The notes below the pieces were generated by a model. It searched no databases. It was not told the origin of the DNA and saw only the letters and a list, made by a program, of their open reading frames with translations. A program made the position numbers and the translations under genes. From contig CANJQH010000010.1 of NCBI GenBank assembly GCA_947476335.1, positions 1-64,000 on the forward strand: a stretch of DNA of 64,000 nucleotides, written 5' to 3'. Source of the stretch: Anaerolineae bacterium. Lineage in GTDB: Bacteria; Chloroflexota; Anaerolineae; J036; Brachytrichaceae. Below are positions 25,724 to 34,052 of this stretch, piece by piece. Position 1 is the first letter of the stretch; the number at the start of each line of letters is the position of its first letter.

Positions 25724-26202
25724 AGACGTCTCCAGTAGATCAACAGGTTGTCGCCGTCGATGTAGTAATCGGGCACTTGTGCGCTTGTGACGAATCCTGC
25801 TGATTCATACAGCCGACGTGCCGGCGCGTAGGCAGGGTTTGAGGACGTGTAAATCACCATGATGCGGCCGCCGACGTCAGTTGCGCATCGGACTGCTTCG
25901 TTGATCAGCAGGCGCCCGGCGCCCTTGCCACGCATTTCCGGTCGCAGGCAGATCCAGAACAAATCCCACGTGTTCTTTGTCAGTGATTCGAGGCCAAAGC
26001 AGGCGAAACCGCCAATTTGGCCGGATGGCGCTGTGGCAACAAGCCAGTTGTATCCATCCGGCCGTGGACGCATCCATGTTTCAGCGAACATCTCATCGAC
26101 GCACTCGGCATCGCTCGGCCCAAAAATCTGTGAGGTGAGCAACACTTCGCGAATTGACGAGCGATCTGCCCAGGCGGCGCTGCGCACCATGAATCCGTTC
26201 AC
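25705..26202 (-). CDS. GNAT-family N-acetyltransferase
   Basis: The 165-residue protein has the GNAT fold with the acetyl-CoA pyrophosphate-binding segment LRPEMRGKGAGRLLI (about 86-100) and a C-terminal YAPARRLYESAGF. It would acylate a primary amine. The ATG overlaps the stop of ATP-grasp protein B by four bases and its end overlaps ATP-grasp protein C, so it is embedded in that operon and likely acts on the same product or its precursor. Confidence 0.88.
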   Translation of the reverse strand: MNGFMVRSAAWADRSSIREVLLTSQIFGPSDAECVDEMFAETWMRPRPDGYNWLVATAPSGQIGGFACFGLESLTKNTWDLFWICLRPEMRGKGAGRLLINEAVRCATDVGGRIMVIYTSSNPAYAPARRLYESAGFVTSAQVPDYYIDGDNLLIYWRRLCPKPV

Positions 26203-27227
26203 ATCGCCACCCCTGCCTGCACTGGCACTTGCAGGTGCGCTGATCGCATGATGGCCAGATGAAGCAGCCGCTCCAGCATCGCGCCGTGGCTCAACCCGCG
26301 CGCGCGGGCTGCATTCATGAAGCCGCCGCTGGAGCTGATGTCACAGTTGCAGTTCACATCGAGCACCATCGGCTCGCCATTGCGCAGCCGCAGATCTACT
26401 CGTCCATAATCGCGGCATGCGGACGCACGATATGCGGCAACGGCGACCTGTTCGATGCGCGCCTGCAGTGTCGGCTCCAGCGGTGCCGGGCAGATCGCCG
26501 GAATATGTTGATACGCAGCCGATTTGGGCGTCCACTTGGCATCGAACGTGCACAACCGATCGTGGATGTCCGCGAAGTAGCCGTATTGCATCGACGAAAT
26601 TCCCAGCACCTCGAATCCATCTGGGTGTGCTTCCGAACCCCAGACCGAGACGTTGTACTCGTCGCTGTCAAGAAATTCCTCGATGAGCGCAGGCTGCCGA
26701 TATTCTTCGATCACGTGCTGCACCTGACGGCGCATTTCAGACGCATTCAGCGCGACCGAATTGCGCGTGATGCCGAAGGAACAGTGTTCGGCTGCTGGCT
26801 TGATGATGACGGGGAAAGCGTCGAAGGTGAGCTGATTTGCATCTTTGCACAGCATCCAGCGCGGTGTTGGCACCCCGGCTGTTTCGAGTGCGCGCTTCAT
26901 GCGCCATTTGAACTGATTAACGTCCAGCGACCGCGCGTCTGAACCCGTGAAGGTGTAGCCGAGTGCGCTGAGTCGCGCAGCGACGTGCGCGTAGTAGAAC
27001 ACCTGACTCGGCAGCCCTTCACACACATTCAGCACCACCCATTCGGATGGCGAAAACCTCTGCAGCGACTCGTCAATCTGATGCACCAGTTGCAGAGGCA
27101 TGACATACCAGCCCATCTCAGTCAGCGACTGAATGACTTCCTGTGCAAGATGCAGCGTCGATTCAACCTCGAAATGTGGGCTGTTTTCGTCGATGCCATA
27201 CAGGAGAAGGACCGGAGGTTTTTTCAT
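26199..27227 (-). CDS. D-Ala-D-Ala-ligase-like ATP-grasp protein B
   Basis: The 342-residue ATP-grasp protein is closest to protein C of the same operon. Shared marks are VCEG early on, IKPAAEHCSFGITRNSV in place of the glycine-rich EGTGMGI of Ddl, CRDYGRVDLRLRNGE and LDVNCNCDISSSGGF (about 289-303). It may form an amide bond between unusual substrates. It starts 9 bp after protein A ends. Confidence 0.85.
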   Translation of the reverse strand: MKKPPVLLLYGIDENSPHFEVESTLHLAQEVIQSLTEMGWYVMPLQLVHQIDESLQRFSPSEWVVLNVCEGLPSQVFYYAHVAARLSALGYTFTGSDARSLDVNQFKWRMKRALETAGVPTPRWMLCKDANQLTFDAFPVIIKPAAEHCSFGITRNSVALNASEMRRQVQHVIEEYRQPALIEEFLDSDEYNVSVWGSEAHPDGFEVLGISSMQYGYFADIHDRLCTFDAKWTPKSAAYQHIPAICPAPLEPTLQARIEQVAVAAYRASACRDYGRVDLRLRNGEPMVLDVNCNCDISSSGGFMNAARARGLSHGAMLERLLHLAIMRSAHLQVPVQAGVAM

Positions 27228-27236
27228 GGCACTGCA

Positions 27237-28265
27237 TTAATTGCAAAGGTCGTAGCGCCGCAGGCCGGCGTTTAATACGGAACGAACAAGATCACCGTGC
27301 GTCCAGTTTTCCGTATGTGCCATGAGCGTAAGGTCGCTGCGCGGGGTAATTCCTGGCAACCCATTGATTTCGAGGATGAACAGTTGTCCATCGTCCTGCA
27401 GCCGAAAATCGACGCGTGCGTAGTCGCGGCATCCGGTGACGCGAAAAGTTTGCAGCGTCTGGCGTTGCACTTCGTTCGCGAGTTGTGCGTCGAGCGGCGC
27501 TGGGCAGTGATAGCGGTAGAGATGTTCGAGCGTATTCTTTTGCGCGGTGCCGTACACTGGCACAAGTTCTGCGGGGTAGCCGCTCAGGTCCGCTTCGCTG
27601 ATCGGGAAGAAATGTAAGTCGTCGTTGTTGCCCACAAGCCCGCACGTGATGTCTCGTCCCGCGATGTAACTCTCGACGAGCGCCGGCTGTTGATATGCCT
27701 CGATCATGTAGGCCACACTGTCACGCAGCGATGCTTCATCGTGCACCAGGCTGCGGTTGCCGATGCCCATGCCTGTTCCTTCGTGCGCAGGCTTCACGAA
27801 CAGTGGAAAACGCAACGCCGCATGCAGCGCTGTATCAACAGCGTCGAATACCTGAAACAGCGGCGTCGGCAGATCGTAGTAATGCAGTATGCGCTTCGTC
27901 GTCGGCTTGTCGTTCGTTACTGCGGCAGCCAGCGGCGTCGGGCCCGTATAGCGCATCCCGAGCATTTCCAGCAGCGCTGGAACCTGCGCTTCACGGCTGT
28001 CGCCGCGAAAACCTTCACAGGTGTTGAGACAGATGTCTGGCGCGAATGCCTGCAGATTTGCAGCCAGATGCGGTCCGCCTTCATACGTAGCAACCTCATG
28101 CCCCGCATCACGCAACGCTGTGGCATATGCCGCCGCGGCCGTTTCGCTGTCCAGTTCCACCAGCGCGTCTTCGGGCGCGTTGTCAGGCAATGCCGGAGCA
28201 TTTGAGGCAAGGTTGACGAGCAATGCAACTTTGAAAGCTCGCGTCGATGCAATAGGTAATGTCAT
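27237..28265 (-). CDS. D-Ala-D-Ala-ligase-like ATP-grasp protein A (canonical type)
   Basis: The 342-residue protein is the first gene of the operon and the closest to true D-Ala-D-Ala ligase. It has NTCEG (about 81-85), NDK with the ATP-binding Lys (about 118-120), FVKPAHEGTGMGI (about 156-168), CRDYARVDFRL and the metal-binding EINGLPG (about 299-305). Housekeeping ddl usually lies with mur genes, so this copy with two paralogues and a GNAT probably has another job. I see no clear ribosome site. Confidence 0.87.
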   Translation of the reverse strand: MTLPIASTRAFKVALLVNLASNAPALPDNAPEDALVELDSETAAAAYATALRDAGHEVATYEGGPHLAANLQAFAPDICLNTCEGFRGDSREAQVPALLEMLGMRYTGPTPLAAAVTNDKPTTKRILHYYDLPTPLFQVFDAVDTALHAALRFPLFVKPAHEGTGMGIGNRSLVHDEASLRDSVAYMIEAYQQPALVESYIAGRDITCGLVGNNDDLHFFPISEADLSGYPAELVPVYGTAQKNTLEHLYRYHCPAPLDAQLANEVQRQTLQTFRVTGCRDYARVDFRLQDDGQLFILEINGLPGITPRSDLTLMAHTENWTHGDLVRSVLNAGLRRYDLCN

Positions 28266-28309
28266 ACCGCACGCAATGAAATCGCGCGACTATTCAGCTT
28301 ATGAAAAAA

Positions 28310-28386
28310 TTTCCCTCGAGATGCCCTCTCTTCAGTGGGAGGGTCAGCGTGTTTCACGATGAGAAATAAACTGGCCTGAGTAGCCA
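28310..28386. repeat. Decayed family A right half
   Basis: CAGCGTGTTTCACGATGAGA and then CTGGCCTGAGTAGCCAC resemble the right half of a family A element; the left half is lost. It lies in the promoter region of the ATP-grasp operon. Confidence 0.5.
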
Positions 28387-28481
28387 CGAAATCGCGTAGT
28401 AAACGCGATTGTAAGACGTGCATATAGCAAGTCAATGACTGCGTGTAAGACCCATGCTTAAACTTGAAAATTTAAGGTAAT

Positions 28482-28799
28482 TTAAGGTTGGACCATACGG
28501 TTTTGTTGAGCCATCCATTGCTCATGCGCGACAAATTCGCCGCCCTGTATGCTGCGTTTTGTGATGCGGTATGCGTCATCAAAAAACAGTTCCATCTCGA
28601 TGCGCGAATGGCATTTGCCGTCCATCGCCATCTTTCGCACGAACAGCACATCGTCGTCGTTGCGGCTGATGTCGCTGCCCTTGTTGATGCGCACACGCAC
28701 GACTTCGCCGCACTTTGCGCAGCGTACATAGACCGAAATTCCGTTGGAATCACCATCGGAACGGCGACCGAAGATCATTTGCAGCCATTGCTTGAGCAT
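28482..28799 (-). CDS. Small zinc-ribbon-like protein of unknown function
   Basis: The 105-residue protein has one CAKCGE motif (about 28-33) after VYVRC, followed by VRVRINKGSDISR, and ends with an EQWMAQQ stretch. It has a single Cys pair plus an earlier or later Cys (C62 in GKCHSR), so a full zinc site is uncertain. Codon use and start (MLKQWLQMIFGRRSDGD) look genuine. Small proteins of this form occur in Chloroflexota as I recall, without known function. Confidence 0.7.
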   Translation of the reverse strand: MLKQWLQMIFGRRSDGDSNGISVYVRCAKCGEVVRVRINKGSDISRNDDDVLFVRKMAMDGKCHSRIEMELFFDDAYRITKRSIQGGEFVAHEQWMAQQNRMVQP

Positions 28800-28850
28800 A
28801 TCTTGTTCTCGATGCTTGTCACTGTGTGCCTCAGTTTTTTGCTACTTTTT

Positions 28851-28962
28851 GTGCCTACTAAGGCCGCACTATTTTCCATCGCGAAACACGCTATTCCTTC
28901 CCCCGAAGGGGGAAGGAATAGCGTGTTTCGCGGGAAATACCGATTTGGGCCTGACTAGGTAC
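28851..28962 (+). mobile_element. Family A palindromic element, copy 2 (112 bp)
   Basis: The ends have drifted (GTGCCTACTAAGGCC and GGCCTGACTAGGTAC) but length and layout match. The core stem is of the CACGCTATTCCTTCC type. Flanks TACTTTTT (28843-28850) and AACTTTTT (28963-28970) agree at 7 of 8 positions. Its right end lies next to the stop of the GH3-like gene. Confidence 0.88.
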
Positions 28963-28969
28963 AACTTTT

Positions 28970-31900
28970 TTAGATTGAACGTCTGCGTCGGCTGCCTGTC
29001 GTGATTACGATCAAACTGAAGGCGAGCAATGCGCAAACGCCCGCCACGACTGGCCCGCCGATCCATCCGAACGCAACCGCAAGACGACTGGTGCCGGGAA
29101 CGCTGAGTGCATATGATACGTAGCCGATCCAGCCAGTGATCCACACCACCAGGCTGCTGCGCAGCTGTGTGACATGCCCTGTATCTTGACCTCTATCTTG
29201 ACCTCTATCTTGACCTCTATCTTGACCTCTATCTTGACCTCTATCTTGCTCTGTATATTGCTCTGTATATTGCTCTGTATATCGAAAGCCCGCCACAGCG
29301 ACGTACGTTGCTGCTGCAATGACGAGGATGACGAGAAACGCAGCTGCGAAGCCGGCAATACTCACGCGCACGGCGGGCGTAATGGCTTTGTTTTCCTGCG
29401 TCGGCGCCCGCGTCGGCGTTGGCGTGTCCGTCTCCATGGGTGCGGGGCTCGGCGTCGGCAATGCCGTCGGCTGAATACGTTCGACCGACACCGACTCCGC
29501 AGCTGCGTTCACGCGAATGGTGTCCGAACGTTTCGCCTGATCTGATTCGACGGTGATGTTGAGCGTGCCTTGTCGCTCGATCGGCACCGTGATGCGCGCA
29601 ATGCCGTTGCGCGTCGTCGATGGAATGCGCGGCTGCTCAACGCCTTCGTTGGGATAGTTCAGCATGAAGAACAACTCCGTTCCATCCGGCACTGGGTTGC
29701 CGTTGTAATCGATCACCGGGCCTGCTGTGAGATCGAGCTTGTCACCGATGCGCAGTGCAATTGGCTCCGCTGTCGATGTCGTGCCCGAGACCACGGCTGT
29801 GCTGAACACCGGAATTGATTGTTCTGGATCCGGTGATGTGCGCTGACTAAGCTCGTAACGTGTGGCACTCACCGAAACAGGGGAAGCGCCGATCGGTGCA
29901 AATTCGCCGAACAGCACGCGCGCTGCGGCAGTGAGCGATGCCATCGAACGGCCGTATACGCCGAAGTACGCGGTGACTTTGCTCACTTCGGTCGCATCCA
30001 GGTAATAGGGTGCGCCGAACGCAAATATGATGACGCGTTTGTCTTTGAAGGCGTCGGCCTGTTTGGCCAGAAAGCGATGAAAACTTTGTGATGCCGCGAG
30101 TGTGCCGTCTAGATCGAGCACGCTCAGCACAATCCAATCGGCCTGCGCAACCGCGTTGCGGATGCGCGCCGTCGGGGCGCCTTCAATTATGCTGCTTTCA
30201 GCCGTCGCAGCGAGCAGATTGCCAGCTGCATCGGTGCTGGTTGATGTGATCTGAACCTGTGGCATCTCTGCGTCGTATTCAGCCAGATCACGCAGCGCGA
30301 ATGCGTGGGTTTGCGTTGGTGCAATCTGGCCGGTCACCAGCGGGCCGTACAAGCTGATCGCAATATTACGCAGCGCTTCCGTGTCGATGGCCGGATACGG
30401 TGCGCATGTGGCGCATTCGCGAATCATGCGGTCGTCTGTGATGAAGACGATCGATTCGCCACGGTTTGGCGGTGCTGGAATGGCGCTCGGCAGGTCGCGC
30501 AGGCCGGGTGACAACAGCGTTACTGCATCGCGTGCGACGTTGGCTGCCACTTTGGCCGCCGTATCCGGTGCAATGGCCGGAATTGGCGCATTGTTGAGGA
30601 TGCGCTCGTGCGTGAAGCGGCCACCGTAGAGCCGCAGCTTCAATGCCAAAATGCGCCACACTGCATCGTCGACGCGCGTGGCGAATGCCTGGTCGTCGAC
30701 ATATTTGCCGGCGAAGAAGCTTGCTACCTCTTTGATCGCAGACGACTGTTCCTCCCATGTGTTGCCCAGGCCGAATGAACCCAGCACGAGCACGTCGTTG
30801 CCGGCGACGAATGCTTCCTGCGCGATGCGGCGTGTATTGAACGTTGTTTCGTTTGGATCGTAAAAACGGCGCATCGACCGTGCGCCGAGCTGTTCGGAGA
30901 ATGTGACGCCCCCGTCGGCGTGCCAGACGGCCAGCGCTGGCAGCGAAAACAGCGTTTGGTATGCCTGTGGATCGACACTGAGTGGCCGCGTGCTCGAACG
31001 GATGTTGCCCTGAAAGCCGCGGAAGCGAATGTGCGTCACTTGCAGGCCGTCGACGATGGTGTCACTGATGGCGGTGCGTTGCGTCACCGCGAAGTAGGGC
31101 AGCAGCTCGTTTTGCTGTAATTGATTGAGCGATTTCTGCACTGTTGGGATTTCGTTCAGCACATTGCGGTCGCTCGCGCCGAGTCCGGGGAAATTGCGCA
31201 CCACTAGCGCGGTGCGCGCGTTGCTTCCTTCGCGCAGGCCGTTGTAATACGCTATGCCGAAACGGCCCACCCAGTACGGATCACCGCCGAATAACCGCGT
31301 TCCAAGATCGCCGGGCGTGCCCGGGCGCGGTGCATCGAGCACATCGAGGCCGGGTCCGAAGTACAGGTTCACGCCGGCACGCGCCAGCTGGTTGCCGACG
31401 ATGCGCCCGACATCGGTTGCGTTGCTCGGCTTCCATGTAGCCCCTAGTGCCATTGGGCTGGGTATCTGTGTGGCGCTGTTGCCGAGTTCGGGCACATCCA
31501 GCCCGGCGCCGAATTCGTTGTCTTGTGCGATGCTGATGAACAGTGGAATGGACTGCACCGCCAATGTTGCTGAATTCCGCACCACCGTTGCCGCAACGCT
31601 GTTGATCGGTACCGTTGCTGTTGCCGTCGTTGTTGTTGAAGACGTTGTTGAAGACGTTGTTGAAGACGTTGTTGAAGACGTTGTAATGCCCAGCGCCACC
31701 TCCTGCAGATGTCGCGCCAGCTGCGCCACCTGATCCACCGCCGGGATCTCGGACGCGTTTGTGAAATTCTCCTGCGATGCCTTTAATTGCACTCCGCCGA
31801 TGTGGAAGGTGCGCACGAGATCGGCGATCTCCGATTCCGGCGCGACATCTGTGCCGGGAAAGCTGATCAGCAGCAGCTGGCCGACTTTCTGCTGCGCTGT

Positions 31901-32119
31901 CATGCTGAGCATCAGCTGACGCGCTTCTTCCGCATACTGCAGCTGTGGAATTGGTGTCGCATCCTGCGAAGCCGCCGGCTGCGCACTGAGGATCAGGCTC
32001 GCAGTGATGATGAGCGCCGCAGCTGCGGAACGCTGCGATCGGGCGTGCGGAATGCGGTCTGTAATCACAGGTGCGGTTCGGCTAACGCCCGTGAAGCAGA
32101 TTCTCGTGGCTTGTTTCAA
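28970..32119 (-). CDS. Exported GH3-like protein with altered catalytic residues and repeat tracts
   Basis: The 1049-residue protein has an N-terminal signal segment (about 32-51, ending AASQD), a glycoside hydrolase family 3 (NagZ-like) domain (about 60-510), further domains including an Ig-like region (about 760-860), a Thr/Pro linker and C-terminal membrane helices (about 905-930, 985-1045). Two family motifs are changed: the KHFPGHGD loop reads RNFPGLGAS (about 307-315) and the nucleophile motif FSDDL reads FSEQL (about 405-409). Tetrapeptide tracts TTSS and DRGQ/YTEQ come from 12-bp DNA repeats. It may be a non-catalytic or altered wall-binding protein. It follows the rhodanese gene by 26 bp. 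Confidence 0.85.
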   Translation of the reverse strand: MKQATRICFTGVSRTAPVITDRIPHARSQRSAAAALIITASLILSAQPAASQDATPIPQLQYAEEARQLMLSMTAQQKVGQLLLISFPGTDVAPESEIADLVRTFHIGGVQLKASQENFTNASEIPAVDQVAQLARHLQEVALGITTSSTTSSTTSSTTSSTTTTATATVPINSVAATVVRNSATLAVQSIPLFISIAQDNEFGAGLDVPELGNSATQIPSPMALGATWKPSNATDVGRIVGNQLARAGVNLYFGPGLDVLDAPRPGTPGDLGTRLFGGDPYWVGRFGIAYYNGLREGSNARTALVVRNFPGLGASDRNVLNEIPTVQKSLNQLQQNELLPYFAVTQRTAISDTIVDGLQVTHIRFRGFQGNIRSSTRPLSVDPQAYQTLFSLPALAVWHADGGVTFSEQLGARSMRRFYDPNETTFNTRRIAQEAFVAGNDVLVLGSFGLGNTWEEQSSAIKEVASFFAGKYVDDQAFATRVDDAVWRILALKLRLYGGRFTHERILNNAPIPAIAPDTAAKVAANVARDAVTLLSPGLRDLPSAIPAPPNRGESIVFITDDRMIRECATCAPYPAIDTEALRNIAISLYGPLVTGQIAPTQTHAFALRDLAEYDAEMPQVQITSTSTDAAGNLLAATAESSIIEGAPTARIRNAVAQADWIVLSVLDLDGTLAASQSFHRFLAKQADAFKDKRVIIFAFGAPYYLDATEVSKVTAYFGVYGRSMASLTAAARVLFGEFAPIGASPVSVSATRYELSQRTSPDPEQSIPVFSTAVVSGTTSTAEPIALRIGDKLDLTAGPVIDYNGNPVPDGTELFFMLNYPNEGVEQPRIPSTTRNGIARITVPIERQGTLNITVESDQAKRSDTIRVNAAAESVSVERIQPTALPTPSPAPMETDTPTPTRAPTQENKAITPAVRVSIAGFAAAFLVILVIAAATYVAVAGFRYTEQYTEQYTEQDRGQDRGQDRGQDRGQDRGQDTGHVTQLRSSLVVWITGWIGYVSYALSVPGTSRLAVAFGWIGGPVVAGVCALLAFSLIVITTGSRRRRSI
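29182..29277. repeat. 12-bp coding tandem repeat (about 8 units)
   Basis: Five perfect units of TATCTTGACCTC are followed by three variants with TATATTGCTCTG. On the minus strand they encode YTEQ and DRGQ tetrapeptides between membrane helices of the GH3-like protein. The unit keeps the frame. Confidence 0.9.
31632..31679. repeat. 12-bp coding tandem repeat (4 units)
   Basis: Four units of GTTGTTGAAGAC encode a Ser/Thr-only tract (SSTT repeats) inside the GH3-like domain, near residues 148-163. Confidence 0.9.
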
Positions 32120-32145
32120 GCCAGGGCAATCAGCTCCATCGTTTT

Positions 32146-32481
32146 CTAGTAACGTGCCACATTCGGATCAACGGACAGCGACCAGGCGTCAATGCCGCCG
32201 TCGAGGTTTATGGCCTGTTTGAATCCGCGCGAGCGCAGAAAAGAACACACCATCTCACTGCGACTGCCGTGATGGCACATGATGATGTACGGCTGCTCGC
32301 GATCAAGCGTGTCCACCCATTCCTGAATCGCGCCGAGCGGCATGAGTTCGGCGTCCGCGATGCTTGCGCGTTGAAATTCCCATGGCTCGCGCACGTCGAT
32401 CAGCCGTGGTGATTCGCCTCGCTGGCGCAGCGCGGCGAGCTCCGTGACGGAAATATCTCGTGTGGGCTGCATGCGCGACAT
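32146..32481 (-). CDS. Single-domain rhodanese-like protein
   Basis: The 111-residue protein has the rhodanese fold with LIDVREPWEFQ near residue 26 and the active loop MCHHGSRS (catalytic Cys about 69), then FLRSRGF and LDGGIDAW. Such proteins carry sulfane sulfur. I start at the ATG at 32481; the frame extends far upstream without homology. It is upstream of and in line with the GH3-like gene. Confidence 0.9.
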   Translation of the reverse strand: MSRMQPTRDISVTELAALRQRGESPRLIDVREPWEFQRASIADAELMPLGAIQEWVDTLDREQPYIIMCHHGSRSEMVCSFLRSRGFKQAINLDGGIDAWSLSVDPNVARY

Positions 32482-32520
32482 TGTAACTGTGGGGAGGCTG
32501 AACTCACAGGACGACGGAGT

Positions 32521-32632
32521 TTTTTTAACGCGAATTACACGCACGTTTCGCGTTGGGAAACCGGATGGCCTGAGTAGGTACGGAAAAGGAGAGGGAATAG
32601 GGTGTTTTGTGGAAAAGTCCAAGCCCGAGTCG
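32521..32632. repeat. Two overlapping decayed family A remnants
   Basis: CACGTTTCGCGTTGGGAAAC followed by GGCCTGAGTAGGTAC (to 32581) is the right half of a copy with its core deleted. Directly after, GGAGAGGGAATAGGGTGTTT and AAGCCCGAGT look like another right half. They occupy the gap between the divergent rhodanese and FAH genes. Confidence 0.5.
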
Positions 32633-32661
32633 CGCACTGTGGAGATACACTTGCCCGCACT

Positions 32662-33504
32662 ATGAAGATCGCAACTTATAAAGCCGCCGGCGTCACCGGT
32701 ACTGCTGTGCAGCGCGAAGATGGTTCCTGGATCGATGTCAGCAAAGCAGGCAATGCGCTGGCGCTTCTTTCGGATAAAGAAGTCCGCGCAGCTGCAGCGA
32801 AGATCGTCGCTGGGCGCGGTGTCAAGCCGCTTAAGGGCATCAAGATGGTCGCTCCCGTTACCCCGCGCGCACTGATCTGCATCGGCCTTAACTATATGGA
32901 CCATGTGCTTGAGACGAACGCCAAGGTCCCCGAGAAGCCCGTGATTTTCGGCAAGTTCGCCAATACGCTCGCCAACCCCGGCGATGTGATCACCTGGCAC
33001 GCCGACGCTTCGTCGGAAGTCGATTTTGAAGCTGAGCTCGGCGTCATCATCGGTAAAAAGGCCAGCCGCGTATCGAAGGAGAAGGCGCTGTCGTACGTGG
33101 GTGGCTACACTTGCGTCAACGACATCAGCGCGCGCGACATTCAAAAGTCCGACAGCGGTGGCCAGTGGATCCTTGGCAAGACTTTCGACGGCTTCTGCCC
33201 GATCGGCCCGGTCGCTGTCACCGGCGATGAAGTTGGCGATCCGCAGAACCTCACCATCAAGTGCATTCTCAACGGTGAGACAGTGCAGAACTCGAATACG
33301 CGCGAGATGATCTATAACGTCGCGCATCTCGTCTCGCACCTCAGCCATTACATGACGCTTATGCCCGGCGACCTCATCGCCACCGGTACACCTCCCGGCG
33401 TTGGTATGGGCCGCACGCCACGCCTGTGGATGAAGAACGGCGATGTGTGCACAATCGAGATCGAGAAAATCGGCAGCCTGACGAACAAGATGAAGGTGAA
33501 GTAA
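32662..33504 (+). CDS. Fumarylacetoacetate hydrolase (FAH)-family protein
   Basis: The 280-residue protein has the FAH C-terminal domain, whose members cleave or decarboxylate beta-diketo acids using a divalent metal. Seen are GLNYMDHV (about 77-84), the metal residues in DFEAELGVIIG (about 122-132) and VNDISARD (about 152-159), and the LMPGDLIATGTPPGVG loop near 233-248. I start at the ATG at 32662 (MKIATYK); the frame runs upstream into repeat. Probable role is in catabolism of aromatic or sugar acids. Confidence 0.9.
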   Translation: MKIATYKAAGVTGTAVQREDGSWIDVSKAGNALALLSDKEVRAAAAKIVAGRGVKPLKGIKMVAPVTPRALICIGLNYMDHVLETNAKVPEKPVIFGKFANTLANPGDVITWHADASSEVDFEAELGVIIGKKASRVSKEKALSYVGGYTCVNDISARDIQKSDSGGQWILGKTFDGFCPIGPVAVTGDEVGDPQNLTIKCILNGETVQNSNTREMIYNVAHLVSHLSHYMTLMPGDLIATGTPPGVGMGRTPRLWMKNGDVCTIEIEKIGSLTNKMKVK

Positions 33505-33521
33505 GAAGTACCGAGTTCCGA

Positions 33522-33703
33522 GGGGGCATTCGCCAAAAGGGGCAAACTTTCGACCTCCAGTGATCGGCACTAATTGGAATCCTCGAAACGCGCTATTTCC
33601 CTCCCCCGAAGGGGGAGGGAAATAGCGCGTTTCGAGGGATTTACCAACGATGGGCCGATCGCGATGGCGGATGACCAAATCGCCCCTTTTGGCGAATGCA
33701 CCC
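33522..33703. mobile_element. Family B palindromic element (copy 2, 182 bp)
   Basis: It has the same ends and layout as copy 1 (GGCATTCGCCAAAAGG and GCCCCTTTTGGCGAATGCAC). The core stem starts CGAAACGCGCTATTTCCC with a CCCCCGAAGGGGG tip. A perfect 8-bp duplication GTTCCGAG flanks it (33515-33522 and 33704-33711). The insertion lies inside an ACCGAGTTCCGAG inverted repeat. Confidence 0.9.
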
Positions 33704-33759
33704 GTTCCGAGTGGAAAAGCTCGGAACTCGGTACTTCTTCCTGTGGTAACGTCCGCCGC

Positions 33760-33993
33760 ATGTCTCAGCGTCCGCCGACCGATTCGCGCAAGCAGCGTGA
33801 ACAGCTGAATCGCAGCCTGTTTCTGCTCGTCATATGCGTGCTCGTCGTCGGCGGCGCCGTGCTGATCGGCGTGTTCTACGGCTCGTCGGCCGGGTTGCTT
33901 GGCCTGGCCTGTTTGCTGGGTGGCGCAGGCCTGCTCGGCATGCTGTGGGGCATCTTTACGCTGATCGGCCGCTGGGTTAGCCCGGATGATTAG
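33760..33993 (+). CDS. Small two-helix membrane protein
   Basis: The 77-residue protein starts MSQRPPTDSRKQREQLNRSL and has two hydrophobic helices (about 19-41 and 45-68), the second glycine/leucine rich. No family recognised. The frame extends upstream through the family B element, which I exclude. Confidence 0.65.
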   Translation: MSQRPPTDSRKQREQLNRSLFLLVICVLVVGGAVLIGVFYGSSAGLLGLACLLGGAGLLGMLWGIFTLIGRWVSPDD

Positions 33994-34002
33994 TCGTAAA
34001 GT

Positions 34003-34049
34003 TCGAAGCGCCGAGAAACAGCCTCGAACTTCGAACTTCGAACATCGAA
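34003..34049. repeat. TTCGAA-type inverted repeat
   Basis: GTTCGAAGCGCCGAG pairs with the CTCGAACTTCGAACTTCGAA stretch. It lies between the small membrane gene and the S41-like lipoprotein gene. Confidence 0.55.
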
Positions 34050-34052
34050 AAG

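Noticed and set aside
27237-28265. Calling ATP-grasp protein A the housekeeping ddl
   Set aside because: The motifs fit, but the operon context with two diverged paralogues and a GNAT and the absence of any mur gene make a different role more likely, so no gene symbol is given.
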